Of a DNA stretch of 64,000 nt, positions 11,701 through 26,700 are shown piece by piece. This DNA comes from Ascaris suum (Eukaryota > Nematoda > Chromadorea > Rhabditida > Ascarididae), in NCBI GenBank assembly GCA_013433145.1, contig CM024175.1, forward strand, positions 11,912,914 to 11,976,913. The letters are read 5' to 3'. A model generated the notes under the pieces. That model saw only the letters and a list, made by a program, of their open reading frames with translations, had not been told where the DNA came from and ran no database searches. The translations under genes and the position numbers were made by a program. Every line of letters begins with the position of its first letter. Position 1 is the stretch's first letter.

Positions 11701-14700
11701 GCCGGACGCTTCAATCAAGATAGACCAATAAAATTCGAAATCGAGGGCTGACTTAATTTCCCAGCCAAAGCCCAGCCCAGCATTGGGTACCCACATTGCA
11801 AATTTCACTGGGGCGATAAAAGTATCCCGAGTTGAAGCATGCAGAAAAACGAACGGATGGTGTCCGAAACATGTGCTATTTGCTGGGAAAAATCCTACTA
11901 GAATACTTCTGCAGCATTCTTTTCCTTCCTGAGGCTCACAACGAATGGGCAATGAAGCTGATATGTATCCCTACCACTGCTAGTAATTAACGAGATGGAT
12001 TCTAAAGCTGTTTTGTAAGACCCGTCAAACGGTTCTCATCCTTCAGCACAGGTCATTATTTTTTCACTATATAATACAAGTACTGAGCTGAGTACTGAAG
12101 TATTTGCAGACTGTCATTCTTGCGACAATTGAAAGCACGCATATATTTATTTCTACAGCCAACGTCACAGTAATCAGCTCAGACTTTCGCAAATACTCAT
12201 TGCTTCGATGGGAATCCGTTCAGGTCCGAGCCGCTTTATACAAGGAGTTCTTCAAAATTCACTTACACACCCAAAAGTTGCCACTTCGAAATTGCTGCAG
12301 ATATGCCACCTTGCAATGGGCAGTCAGAGAAAGAAAACATAAAGGGCACGAGAAAGAAGAAATGAAGGGAACGGGAAAAAGAAGAAATGAGGAAGGAACA
12401 GCAATAAGATTATGGACAGTAACTCTCACGTACTTGCAAAGAAAACACAGCAAGTAGCGCATGTAGATAATAACATACTTTGGCAGTTTGGTGAACGAAT
12501 GTTGCACGATCGCTGTTTTCGAGTGGCAAACATTACATCTATGCTCGACGCATTCGCTTCTCAGACAGCGCATAATCAGCGACTGCACTGACTCTACATT
12601 CCGCTTTCCCCTGCAATCGATTTAATGCTCAGCTATCATCTCATCAAATTTGTGTAATTGAATATTGACTGTTCTACCGATACATCGATTGATCAACGTT
12701 AGCATATCAGCTGGGTGACGTTGCCTTCGCTCTTCGATCATGTGCAAAATACAAATTTTCTGATTCTAGGCCACTTCGGATATCGAAAATCCGACAAAAA
12801 TATACCTTCTACGACAAAAGACACGTTCTGCTAACAATTACGACTCAAACTTCATGATTGCAGCTTTCAGACTTACGCAATGAAAGCAGTAGACATATAA
12901 ACGATGAAATGCCATCTTTACACACAATATTTCTCAAAAGACCTGTCGAAAGACTTATAAAAGGAAACAATCAGTACGAAGCAAACTAGTAAAATGCGTT
13001 TAAAAGGCTCATCGGCGAAAAAAACGAATTTTCAAAATGCATACTAAACTTATTTGTAAGTTCGTATTTGTGTAGCAATGCGTACGTGCTTTGAACATAT
13101 GAAAATACAAAAAGATGAGAGTTCACATAGCGTCGTCGCCTAGTTCTAATGAATCCATTTGAAAAGTTTCGTTTACGCAAACGCCGAATGAATGTAAGCG
13201 TTGCAAAACTTGGCGATGAAATCAAATCGACAACAATCGCCTTCTTCACGGTGCTGTAAAGAAGACTTAAATGCCGCCTATATAACAGCAAAAATCTGTG
13301 ACAAGAAGGTGTGATAACGGTGATCGACTGATTGAATTCCGACCGGCTCTCACAGACCATAACCTGATTTTCAATCTTTCGGTTCTCATCGAAAACTTTT
13401 TCAACAAAGGGCTTCAATTGAAAATCTTCCAAGTTTTTCGAAACGCATTCGTTCCCAATTGAATTTCGTTTGCGAGTTGATGCATTCAATTGGTTACAAC
13501 TCAATGAGTTTCACTCAGTTCAATGATATCTCGTTCGTTTGTCAGCACTCATTGAAAATATTCGAAAGATGCAATTAAGTGCTCCTCTACACCACCTGAT
13601 TACAACCAGCAATTCTCTTCAAAAACTCACAGCACGTAAGCTGGCCAGCATGCGCAAAAATCATGAATCATAATCTAGCATTGTGACCTCTACAGCATAA
13701 GAAAATCGCGAATTGTACTGTAGCAGCGCACGTTATACCGTGGCATTGCAACGGAGAACAAGTGAAAATGGATTTTACCGGGAAAAGGAAGGAGGCAAAG
13801 GAAGTGGTAGCAAGCAGTCGTTTTCAGTTTGTTGCGTCTCTTCACCGCACCTAAAAAAACATTGCATTAAGGAAATCATTCATTCACCGCTATTGGATAC
13901 ATCCGTCCGCTGAAATAAAGTCCATATACAGCGGCACTCAGTTGCCTTCCCACCCCTCTCAGCCAAACATCAACCATCCTCAACGCCTCCATCCCGAAAT
14001 CTGTATTACATACAAACCAATCAATGCTAAAGAATATACCAATAAGGGAGAGGCATTTGGTTTCAGAAAGCATTTTCGAAAGAAGTTCAAACAATTTTAC
14101 AGCATAGTTCTTATGGAAATTAGTTTTCAATCTATCTTCATACACATACATCGAGATAATAGAGATCACTCAACAATTCCGCCATGTAAATGTACGAACA
14201 CGCGGTAACATTCTGCTGAATACAGCCGTAGAGAATTAAAACAACCCAGCGGCGTCACTGATGGTCGAGCTCGCTCAAAAGGCTTATTTCCCTAGCTACA
14301 GCAATGGCAGATGAAAAGTGGTCATAACACACCCTTGCAAGAGTTCACAAAAACTCAAATAAGCTGCGAATTTCCCTTCACTCCCACTCAGGTATGAATG
14401 CATACAGCAATTACCGAAAACAAAAGCTAGCTGTTCTATGCACAAATTGCAGCTCCACTTCCTTCTTCCCTCCCCCCCCCCCCTCCCTCCCTCCTCCAAC
14501 CCTTAGAACGAGTGCACTGCTGCCACCTGGCAAGTGTCACATTTAACATTACAACAGATGAAACTAGTTCATCAGACACAAGCTTAAATGAAGACATAGA
14601 AAACAACATTGAGAGGCGGTTTCCCGCTCACCACATGAAACAGACGGTGAATTGCTATCCTGAAACAAAAAGTGGGGAAAAAAAGAGAAAAGACCGGTTG

Positions 14701-17700
14701 CAAACGATGGTGTGCTCAAGCTCGAAATCGAAATTGTTCATCACTTCGTCATGTAAATCTCCATGATCGCCACCATTCTTAATAACCTCGAACGCCTTCC
14801 TATGCTCATCCTTCAACTGCTTCAAAAATTCCAGGAGAAATTCACATGCGTCCTAAAATGTTAAACAGCATTTTATCACCCATATCAGTACTCGAATTCC
14901 AATATGCAAACGATGTATAATTATCAAAAAAATTCGCTTCGTGTCGCCATGCATTCGCTACTGCCTTGCTGGAGAACACTAGGGAGAAGAAAAGTAGGGA
15001 TATGACCATTAATGAGTGAAACACACACTCCCTTAGTCCGTCGCGTCTCTGGATTTCGAGGCATGACGAAATAAAATTGAAACACAAGCTAACCTGCTTA
15101 GCGTAATCGCTAAAAATTGCAAAAAAGGAGATAATATTATGCGGGTCAGCCATAAGAATCTGGAAGGATTTAATAATGAGGAAGTAAATATACAAATTTC
15201 GACAAGGCTGAATGGTGCATCTAAATGGAATAAAGGATGGGATCTTACGAGGTAAAATGGATTTGTGTACCCTATAAGAATTCCCTATGCAATATTCCAT
15301 TTGCGGACCAAAGATGATAATCCACCTCTCGAGAGCCTCAAGAACCTTACGGGGTCTTAAGTTTCGTATATCTCCCACCCGAATCAAATTTTCTCAGAAA
15401 CTTAGAGCCTGCTCCCTTACTAGACTGACCGCTGGCATGAAGCCCCGTCTTTGAAAATAACGAAAACCTCTATTGTTGAGAGTAACAGAGCTAGCTATCC
15501 GGTCATCGTTTTGCGAAGGCTTGCTTACAACGAATAGCCCTCTCATGTGGTGAGGGCAGTCATCATTAAGGCCAATGCGATCCACTATAAAACTTTTGAC
15601 AAAGTCCCTTCATCACTCGAAATGAACCCTTGCGAACAAATGAGGCCACGACCGCATTTTCTGCATCTGCGCAATCTACAGTATAAGACGACTTCCTCTC
15701 CCTTGACTATGAGCTAGAAATTTCCCGCTTCCCGTCCCCTCTCCTTCCTCCTTCCGAAACCAGGATTCAACTAGGAAAGCTGTTTCATCCCTCGCGTATC
15801 AGAAAAACTTTTGCCGGAACATTTTATTGCCTCGTTTCAAAAAGTGGTTGTCTCAGGAACGACGTTTTCCTCTCCCTAGTTACTGCAAAAAAACCAATTA
15901 TTCTCGATGCTAATGGCAAACTACTCCAACTGTTTCCCTCAGAAAAAAAGAAGACAAGTTGTTCGAGAATAAGCGTATTTTAAAACGTGCGACTGAAGAG
16001 CCTCTTAATGTGAGCCATGAATTCTACCTCTTGGCGTCCTTGTGAGAAGCGACCGTGGTCTACGGCACTCACAACTTCCTTGAGCATCAATCGGTCAACA
16101 TCCCCAGCCAAGCTTGAACATTCACGTATCAAATTCAGCAGCGCTCTACAAGAGATTCCTTAATTCGAATTAAATTAAAACGAACGCCGCACGAGGAAAG
16201 AACACAGACCTAAAGCAAGTGAGATGAAAATGCCGCAACAATTTGCGCGAAATGAATCGAAAATCTGCTATTTTATTTATCTCCAAATTTGGTGCCCAAA
16301 TTTTCAATTACGCGTAGCACAAATACATTAAAGAGCTAGCCATCGTAGTTGAGAATACCAGATGCGGATGATTTCATTTTCTAAAAAGCAACTGAGGAAA
16401 AAGGAAAACACTAAACTTATTTGTTGATCCGGGGAAAACAAATAGTGCTCGCAAAATTAGATAACAGAAAAGCAAGAAAACGTAGTCTGATTCGAATAAA
16501 TAAAGAAAGCAAGAACCTAGTGAGTAGCGCATCCTCATGCTGTGCGATGGCTAAGCGTTCATTGGCGTCGAGAATGTAAGCTTGGAAGTGAGGAACGTTT
16601 AGTAGACTTTGCAGCACGGCATTCATATAGCACGTATTACCAACATTTGTGAATCTGCAACAGTTAATCGGCCAGCCGATTTGAACGGGAAGATAATCAT
16701 CAATGCATATCGAAAAACACTCGTGCACCTTACCTTTTCTGAAAGACTTTTGAATGGACAACTCGTGCGAAGAGAGAGGATCCATCTGGGCAAGGTGGCG
16801 AATATGACGATTTGAGGTGCCTACTGTAAGAATGACTTATCGTTAGCGTTGGTTTTTCTTACGTTCGAAAAAGAACTAACTTTAACAGCAAAACGTTTGA
16901 TTGACGCCAATGGTATGTCGCAAGAACAATCCTTTCAAATCCGACAACAGTCAAAAGGATATCAGCAGGCATAAAGCAACAAAACGTGCATCCTCGTTCC
17001 AAAATGTCTAGAAACCATCTTTTCTTGCAGCCTCTGTCGTATACAGCCAGCGTAAATGTGGATGCATTTCGAATTGCCACTACAAGGGAAGTGGGTTTAT
17101 TGCTTCATTCCTCGTTACGACCAGAATAAGGTTTAGCTAGAATCCGCTCCCATCTTGGATCCATTAAAGGTGAGAGCTCAACCGAAGCAACGTGCAACAC
17201 ATCTCCTCATGGGCGTTTTCACCGGAAAAAATGCACTCATGCAAATAAGTACTCTGGCTTTTCATGAGTTTTAATCCTACACAAATCCTGCCACAGCTAT
17301 GTTGAACCAAGAGAAGCAATAAATGACATAATGAATGCATATCAATTCTATAACTCATGCACTAGTGCGAAGAGATTGACAACGCTCATACAGATAAATA
17401 TGACTACATCCGAATATTCAATAACCTCGTGCACTCCTCCACAGATATCGGTTCACAATAATATGCAGTCAATCGCCTTGCCCGAAGAGTAAATGCGCCT
17501 CCTTTCCTCATCCTTCTCGCCATCATTCGAGCACCTTCGTGAACACGTCTATTGCGTTTAGAACGAGGCTGAGCGCAAGGCAACGTACTGCTTCATTGCA
17601 CCCTTGAGTCAGACTCAGTTTTGGAAACACCTCCAGACACGAGACGTTGCAGAGAGCGGAAAACATGACAACTTTAACATTGCTCGATAAAATGTGAAAT

Positions 17701-20700
17701 CCACAAGGGTTGGCGACCAACACTAAGCAGAGTATTCAAGGTTAAATCCCAAGCTCCCCAAGCCTTTTCACAGTGAGATCGACTTCTGTCGAGACGTGTT
17801 TCGACTGAGACCATGGGTTGGTTTGGAGAACTCGCAGCCATTTTCCTCGAAGAGGACAGAAATGACGTCTTTAGTCAAGGCACTACTTCGTCCACGATGT
17901 GGTAGTGCACAAGACTTTGATAATAGAAGCAAAACGAGATCACGGCCCTCTTGAAATGTGGATCTCTCTTCACATACTACGGTGGATCAACGCTGAAGTC
18001 GACTCATTATTTCGACTATTGTAATTCGAATTTGATTCTAATACTGAGCAGCGCACAGCTTTAAATAAAAGAATCTTTTAAAGATAAAGCGTGATTTACA
18101 ATTCAAATGTCCATTCGTCTCTTCTTGAACGAAACTGCGAAATTGATAGGTGTGATTTCATGCTACTTCGGGCATTTTGCCAGTCTCGAGAACATAACTG
18201 CGATGGTTTTCTGAGCAGTCCGTGACCGTGTCGTGTAACAAGCCAAAAACCGTCAGGAGGGCTCCCCAGGACGGAAGTGTGTTGAATAGCGACCGACTGA
18301 CGGATGTCACTTGGCGCTGACTTCGTCTTGAAGACTTCATTCTCCCCTCTTAAGCTCTCCGCACCGCTTGTAATAGAAGTGCCATAACAGAGACAGCGCT
18401 CTGTTCACCGTGTGACCAAAAGATACTGGAAGAGAATGCCACGCTTCTGGCCGTGGTCGCCAAGCCATTTCGGTATCATTCTGCAGGCAAGCAGCATTTT
18501 ACCGACCGCGAAAGGGGTTGAACTACATTTGCAAATGCATCTGGGAGTATTAGAAAGAGTTTGCATGAAATTTTGCAATGGGTGGATTGCTTTGCCTGAG
18601 CGGCAAGGAAGGAGCAGCCTAAATTCCCGAATTACCGAAATGTCACCTCATCACTCCGAAAATTTCTCCGTGAGCACTAAAATTCCAGAGCAGACCCACT
18701 ACTTAGCAATTGGCGATGCGCCACCTTTTGAACACCTTGTTTATGCGCCTAAGCACACTCTCCTCTCCCCTTAACAGCAGGAAAGATTGCGCCTAAATCT
18801 CGCCAAAACTAAAAGTTACATGGCCACGCTATCGTGACGTATTAGATTATCAATGCGTAAAATCACTCCATCCTTTTTTATTAGTTACTCTTCACCAATT
18901 CAAACGGTGCTGTGCTTATTAAACTCGTATTTTTACTCTCTCAAGTCAGAATCGGCTCCCATGACATTTGTTACTCGAATCGTTCTAAAACTTAAAATGT
19001 AAATTAGTAATATCATATAAGTATCATACCTTCTGCACTTTGTACTCTACCAAACTGAATCTGAGGTACCTGCTGACATCCTCTCGACCACATGGAAAAT
19101 ACAATGAACCAGAACCATGAATTATCAGCCAAACAATCTCATCAAAAACGCGCAATTCCTTACCCTTTTGTTGGACACTGCACATCGCTTTCACTAAAAT
19201 CACTTCGTCTTCTCCTGTCCGTCGAACAAATCAGTGCATCGTTTATGCTTTCCACTTTCCGCATTCGTTTCATTCGCGTACATGTTGCAACACGCATTTT
19301 GTTGCATGAATAAGCTCTCCCCCTTTTCTTTGTCCCTTGAAATTGCTCAACTCGAACCGAACCAATTATTGGGAGACATTCTCTTTGATAAACAGAGAAC
19401 GGTCCGACGCTTTTCTCGACTGCAGCAGTTCGCATTGCCAAAAGTCTCATCGAGGCGAGCGGTGATATATCAACAGCACTTCCACAGCCTGCAGACTCCA
19501 ACATTCCTTCCGTATCGAATTTTGCCTGAATGGATTCACATCCTTCTTCACGGTCCGTAACAACCGACATGTACCCTCTCGTTTTGGGATCGTCAAAATT
19601 TTCCCTTACAAAGACAGCACAATCATTGCTGCTCTGCAGCTGTCGATCCTTTGAAGCACCGTCTATGCTCTTCGTCGCTTCTGTCCTAAAAGAAAATTCT
19701 TTCGACTCTTACATAACAGAAATTTTGGAAAAGTGAAACGTACAGAGGCCAAAACGAAAGGGTGCAACCGTGCAATGAAAGATGCGCACTTGCACAAAGC
19801 TGAATGAAAGGACCTAGGAATTGTACACAGAAACTCGATCTTCGAAGTGCAAACAAGTGAACTATCTATCAGTTAAGGGCAGATGGTATTAATGAAAAAT
19901 AATTCGACAGATGAACTAAAGAAGCGCTGACCTAAATAGAAGGCAAAAAATAAGCATAAGCGACTGTTGTAAGGTGAAGTAAATCAAGGTTGCTTATCAA
20001 GGCCGAAATAGACTACTTCGGCAGCTTCCAGCAGCAAATCATTCTAATGCTCGACCTACAAATTAGTGCCTCCATTACTTTCGACGCGGCACAATCCTCA
20101 AAAACAAGCAAACCACCATTTTATGTCAAATGGAATGAATTCAACGCTTAACATCAACAGAAATGGGTGCTACCTGTGCAACGCAAATGCCTCTTTCCTC
20201 ACATCTCCTTCCTCCCCCCGTCCTTGCATCTACACATTATTTATCACGACCTTCAACGACAACCGGTGCAGATGGAGCACGATGCCATCGTACCACGACT
20301 CCTTGACCATGCCTAGCGTCACAAGTGCAAGCAGATAAAGGTTCCAGAATTTGAGACCAAAAGTTCAATGACAAAAACGTGTTGTCTCCGCAATCCTCAA
20401 AATCTGTTTGGAGAACTTCGCTTTCTACTGGAAACTGGTTTCAACAGCAATTTCATTACTTGAATTTTGAAATGAAAAATGTGCTGCCTTCTCAGCTTCC
20501 AATTCCAATTGCGACACCACTTATCAGCCGATATCCAGATCATCACTTCATAGTTCAATAAGAAAACCTGATTGCGGTAGCAAAATTGGATATCAGTTGA
20601 CAGCATTAGTTGCTGACTGGATACTGGGGTTGTGGCGTCAATTTTCACCCGGAAATGTAGTTCACGGTGCTGTTTCGGATTATTGCAACTCAGTCTGATA

Positions 20701-23700
20701 TGTAGTTGCCGACCTCCAGCTAATCTTTCTCCCCTCCCCCTTTTGCCTTGAGGTAGAGAGATGCAGGACGAAGGGTAGGAAATGCTGCAATGCTATGCAC
20801 TTTGCAATCACATTTCAAACTGAATAAATAAACGATAGCGATACAGAGTAATGCAGCATGAAACGTGGGTGCGCTTTTGAACAAAGCGACCGACGATGAG
20901 AAAACATTTGTTTTCACCATCGGGATCTCCTCTGTTTATGTGTTTAAATCTTCTCAAAGGGCCAAAGCCCTAACGTTATGCGCTGCAACGGAAACAAACC
21001 GCAGACGCACGCACCACAATTAACAGATGTTGCAGCATCCTCTTTTCATCCGTGAGCACCGAACCAATCTTCCATCATTCACCCCGAACAGAAAGCTTCA
21101 GCTACTTTAAGAAGGCACTGCCAGAATCTCAAACCAGCGCACGTTATCTGTCCAGCTGAAGCAATAAAGTACTCGACCATACCCTCCGTTGGCAGCAGTT
21201 AGGCACGTTCAAGTACACTAACCTTTCATTTTCCTCGTATTCCATCTGTAAAATCGGTGGCTTATTCGCTGGCGTTATTGCAACACTTGAAGGTGGACAA
21301 CTGCATCTCGACCTCCACTTTGCATCTGTGCAGACCTCTGCAACAGAAGGCTTAGATAAAAAACTAAGTATCGATACACAATTTCGCAAAAATCTTCAGC
21401 CACGATTGAAGTTCAGATTTGGTCAGTTCGAAATGCCAAAGTCAAAGACTTCAGCAATCGTTGAGAATAAGTTTCAGCTGAAGGCAAATTTGCTGCATCT
21501 CTTTTAATGAAATGAACTGCTGCTCTGGTTGATCAGTAAAACGTTAGTCTATAAGCAAATAGATCTCAAGAAGAAAAGAAATCACTGAAATAATAAATAT
21601 GGCAGAAGCGCCCACTGTTAGTTTAATTCTAAATCTATTCTGCCTCTGTGAAGGGAACAGTAGGGTAGTAGAGAAGAACATATTATCGTTGTGCCCACCC
21701 ACTTCCAACGTTCACTGCAAAATAAAGCTCTTTCCGAAAAAAAGCTTCAAACCTATATTTCACAGTTTAATTTCTCAATAGATTAGAATTCGCGCGCTGT
21801 TAAGATATATGCAGTCGTTTGTTCCAACGTTAGAACGGCATCATCAGCTTAATTATACAAAGGAGTGAGAATGAACAGCAATAATATGAATGAGTGGGAA
21901 TGAACAGCAATAATATATGACGGATAGATTGCGAGCTGAAGGATTAATGGAAAATCTAAGACATACTCGACAATGTGCTCGAGTACGAAGGCCCTTGATA
22001 TGCTAATGAACTCGAACCTAGGAGTCCTTGAAGGGATTTCGGCTTACCCGGGAGGAACCGATGAACAACAAACTGAACCTCAGGCTCTCCAGAAAATTTT
22101 CAGTGCATAAACTTGCTACTATTTGCGAATCAACGTAAACTTGCTTCAGTGTCAGTTTTGCAATTGTAATGATCTTTATCTGTGAGCATATCTTGCGATA
22201 ACCTATTAGAGTACTCACCCAAAAAATGTGACAATGCGTCTATACCAGCCGAAGCATAAACTAATCATTCTGCAAGTGCAGGAAGTTGCTGTTTCATATT
22301 GAGTTATTCTAACATGCGAGCATTAACAGCGAGTAATGAAAGCAATGAAACACATAAATGTGGAAATTATTGAACGCGGTTGGAAAATATCGCTTCAGGG
22401 TGTTCGTGAGGGGTGTAATTTTCATCGCCGTTTTGATGCACTGTCAAACAAGCGCTGACAACGATAACTGGTGTGTGACATAATGCAACTATCTCATATG
22501 ACAGATTTGAAAAATCAATGGGACGATTAGACAGTATCTCTGATTTTTCAAGAAACCACTCAGTGTGCAGCAGGCTACGTTCACGAGGCAATAGATAAGC
22601 TTGTTTTTTGCGCTATTACTGCATAAAATACCGTGCCAACTCTATTTTCCAAACGGCTCTTGTAGATAAGAGAGGCAAGAGAAAAGATTGTGTATGGGTG
22701 GGGGGGGGGGGAGGAGGGGGGAGGTGGAAGGTACGAGAGAGATGGGCTCTGAAAACTACCTCCGTGCTATGAAGTGGTATGCCGCGTTATGTCTTACGCA
22801 AATGTACCATGTCTGCATAATAACGAGAACACTTTTTCAACATCAAAGAACCCTGGTAGGAGAATCGATGCTAACTGTGCATCAAAAAAAAAAAAAAAAA
22901 AAAATTGATGAATTAGTTAGCCGAATGATGACACGCAGCGAAAGAGAGTTGCAAATGAGATAAGAATGCTCAAACTTAACACAAGGCGATAATATCTTAT
23001 TACTTCGACTAAAACCTTTCTGCTTTTCCAATAAAACCAGTTTAACTTTGTGGCAACAGAAACTTCCTCCCCCCGCTTATCGCTAAATTACTCTTGCTAT
23101 GCGAGTAAAAAATAGCCGCTTTCAGATTCCCAGAAGATATAAAAAACAACTCCTCCCTTCAAAACCTGAAAACGATATAGTTCCCACTCCACGGAAATGC
23201 ACCTTCAAATAATACACCCGCTTTCTCTTCTGATCACAGAATCAGAAAGAACGACCTGCTATTGCATCAATAACTATGCACTATGCCGAAAGCTGAAGAA
23301 TGGAAATCAGCCAAGCTTAATGAATTTCTTTCCTAATCACAGGAAAAGTTATAACCACTGGATTTATAACGCCGCACAATACGGCATACATTTTTCTCAT
23401 TTTAGGCTTCTGACAATAAGAATAGCTCTTGCATCAATAAACTCTTGCATCTTGCATCTAGGTCGGCGAACTGAATTCGCAATAATATCATTACAGTGTA
23501 ATATATGAGCAGCATGTTTACAGAACACCGTTTCCCATAATTTGTATCGATCAAGCAGAACTGCATGGGTTACCCTATAGCTCCAATCATTCATACTGAT
23601 TAGAGAAAAAAGAAAGCAACGGGTTAAATTCAGGAACGAACATTAAAACCACGACATATAAATCAACGTATGATACTAAACATCACCGCCGAAGTCACGC

Positions 23701-26700
23701 CGCTCCACACCCACATCAACGCCGTCCATCATTACTTCCTTTGCATGCGCTGATTCGTGCACCGCGTCGTCATGTTTCCTAAATGGTTACACCTATAATA
23801 GTGCCCGTTCGTCGAGTCTCTTAAGCGTGCAATGAGAAAGCAATCAAGTCCACAATAAATCTCAGGTAAGAAGACTGCGAACGAAATAAAGTTTCCGACA
23901 ATTTCAACGTCCCTTCAAACGTCTCCGCTACCCCAGAAATGAGCGCTGCATCCAGAAAGGCATATGAGCAGTACACAGAAGAAAGGAGAAATAGAAAATA
24001 GATAAAATTAGTTGTTTCAAGCCGGATGGACTCGTCAGAGACCTACTCCGTTAAAAGAGCGTTCCCGACCGGTCCTTCTGTTATGGAGAAACATCCGGAA
24101 GTCTTTGGTACGTGAGGCTTCTAGATCCATAGAAACAGCATGCCCTTCCCGCGCCTCGGTTTGTGCGAAACGAAGTGTTCGAAAAAAAATCTGCTGAGCG
24201 TGTTGCACTTGCTGTTTGTGCAGATCCTCGTGCCTCTAGCAGATAATGCGCTAGTAAATTTCACGCAGACTGCGGCAAGATTGATGACATTTAATGTTGG
24301 CAAGTGGGTTGATTATTTCTCAACCTCTGTCTGATCCACCTTACTGAAGGTGAGCCGAGGATTCAAAAATGGTTTCCGTTCCATTTAGAGCACTCGCTAA
24401 TGGATTTTTGAGAATTTCAGACAAGCGAACCTAAAAGAACAGTAAACCGAACCGCAGAATAAGAAAGAATTGCTTGCACGTATTTCTAGAGGCCAAAACT
24501 TCATGAAAAACCTAAATTCTAACAAAGGTACTACGAAATTGAAGATTCGTACGAAGACAAAGGAATCGATTCTTCACTGAGTGTCTTAAGCAAATCAAAG
24601 AGACTACTCACGACGCCTTAATGTAGGCAGGTGCGAGAGTCGTCTTCTGAGCAAAATTTGGAACCTTCCTTGAGAGAGTGCAACCGTTGTCGACATTCAG
24701 AAGTGAACGCAACATATGCGGACGGACCATGCAGCCTTCATCGTCTAAAACAGTAATATTTTTTGAAAACAAAAACGACTCCAGTAAAGATATATAAGAT
24801 GAGAGGCGAGTTCTGATAGACATTTTCGTCTCAACATGAGGAAGAAGTTGGCATCTGCATTTCCGACTTTCCTACTGGGATTGGCCATGATGTAGAGCGA
24901 ATTCCATAACACTTTCACGGTAGATAATTTGTTTTCACAACTGGGAACAAAACGACTCCAAAAGTAGACAATGTTAATCGAGTTGATGCGGGCAAGCGAC
25001 CATCCCATACAGCTTCCATCCCGAATGTCTCCTGTTCGAAATCTGTTGCGTCATTGAACGTTATCAATTTCCTGTAGGCATCCACAGCGCCAGTTTTCCA
25101 TATGAGAATTTTGCATACTGGCATGTACTGCATTTTGCATAAGCAGCAATGAATGACGCTTTCAAGCCCCGTGAAGCAAATTTTTTCAGCATATTGACTG
25201 CAATTTCTTGATGGAGAATACTGGGCAATAATTCGTGTTTGTGCTTCACCAAAAAATTTCCTTCTCACCTTTGAGGTTGGGCATCACAACGAGCACACGC
25301 GAGCAAAAAAGTCTTCTCGCGATGACAAGGTCATTGAAGTGAGTCACATGCCAATGTCAGTAATTACAAATGATGTTAAGCGTGCCCTCATTATCACTGA
25401 AAAGGAGTGCAGAATGAATCAAAAAAAAAAAAAAAAAAAAATTCAACGAGAAGAGGTTATGAAGAACATCGTCTTGCCACGCAGCAGAAACCCGTTATGA
25501 TATTTTCTTCAGATTCGTTATTGAAAGCACGCAGATTTTCAAGGCGTTTCTGAGTGCCACCAAATCCTTCCGAACGAATATCGCCAGTGCACCAAATGTT
25601 GTCAAAAAAGTGCCGCATTCTCAAAACGAGTGTTGACACACATGAATCAAGCCTCATGCGCACACTCCTCGTCTCCCGTCCTGGCATTATTGTGCACTGC
25701 CTTAAGAACTAAATTCCTATGCGAATTGCTAACCTAAAAGGCCCACACCTAGGGCCATCTATATTCTCGCGACCAAAATAAGATGGCGCCCCTTGGAAAG
25801 GGAGATAAGAATCCTTCTCCTTTTGGGCGCTGCTCACATTCACTAGACTACATGTTTCCTGAGAGTATGCCACATTCCATGATCATGTGCTTCGTCCTGA
25901 CACTCTGGATCTTCAAAAAGCTGGTGATCTTGCAGGTTGTCACTGCAAGCGATAATTGCGAGCTAATTCCATTAACTACACAAATGTACCTTTTTTCTGC
26001 ATTTGCTTCATCGTATAAAAAATCATTGCCATATCTTGTGCGTTCGCTGCAGTCACCTCAACAATTTCCGCGTTGTCAAGCGGACGCTCATCTGGGAATG
26101 CATACACCACTATCGTCGCTCCAACGGTTGTGTTTTTTAAGACTAGCGAACAGTACACCTGCAAATTTGAATATTTTAAATGCGGGCGATTCAAATATGG
26201 AAAGGTTTGTGCACTCTTCGCTGTGATCCACAACAAACAGCAAGCAACTCATTAGCGAAAAGAGCTGTTTGCGTTTTTGCAAACAAGCTTTGCAAGAGAA
26301 TACGCTTATGTCTATCTATATAAATATCTGTACAAACCGTTTCAACTGAAGAACCACTCAGCACGTAGTCACCAAACCCAATGACTACAGAGTATATCAT
26401 AGTAAAATGTCCTAACCGTCTGTGATATCATCATTACTCTTTCATCCATCAAATCCGAACGAACATTAAAGGTTCAAACGTGCTAAATTTTAATGCATTT
26501 GACCGATCGGGGTTTTCATGCTAAGCCCATCGGGTCACTAATTCGTACAGATTTTTCCAAGCGAGAGAATCAGTCAAATTTTTGAACGATCATTCTGCAC
26601 ATGTTACCTTTTTGTCGGCGATTCTGACCCGATTTCCTACTTTCTACTTATTTTACAAAGCAACTGTCGCCGCAATATGCAGCTTCTGCTCTACATTAAA

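Noticed and set aside
11590..11952. 120-codon minus-strand open frame
   Set aside because: No acceptor or donor in phase with the neighbouring USP exons and no motif; treated as intronic.
12104..12457. 117-codon plus-strand open frame
   Set aside because: It ends in a low-complexity Lys/Glu stretch (purine-rich repeat) and lies in an intron just next to the second-CxxC exon on the other strand.
18412..18774. 120-codon plus-strand open frame
   Set aside because: It begins at GTG with no splice site or motif and lies within an intron of the USP-like gene. Chance cannot be excluded.
19092..19560. Overlapping plus-strand open frames
   Set aside because: They lie antisense to the 522-bp linker exon of the USP-like gene, which has better splice signals and phase.
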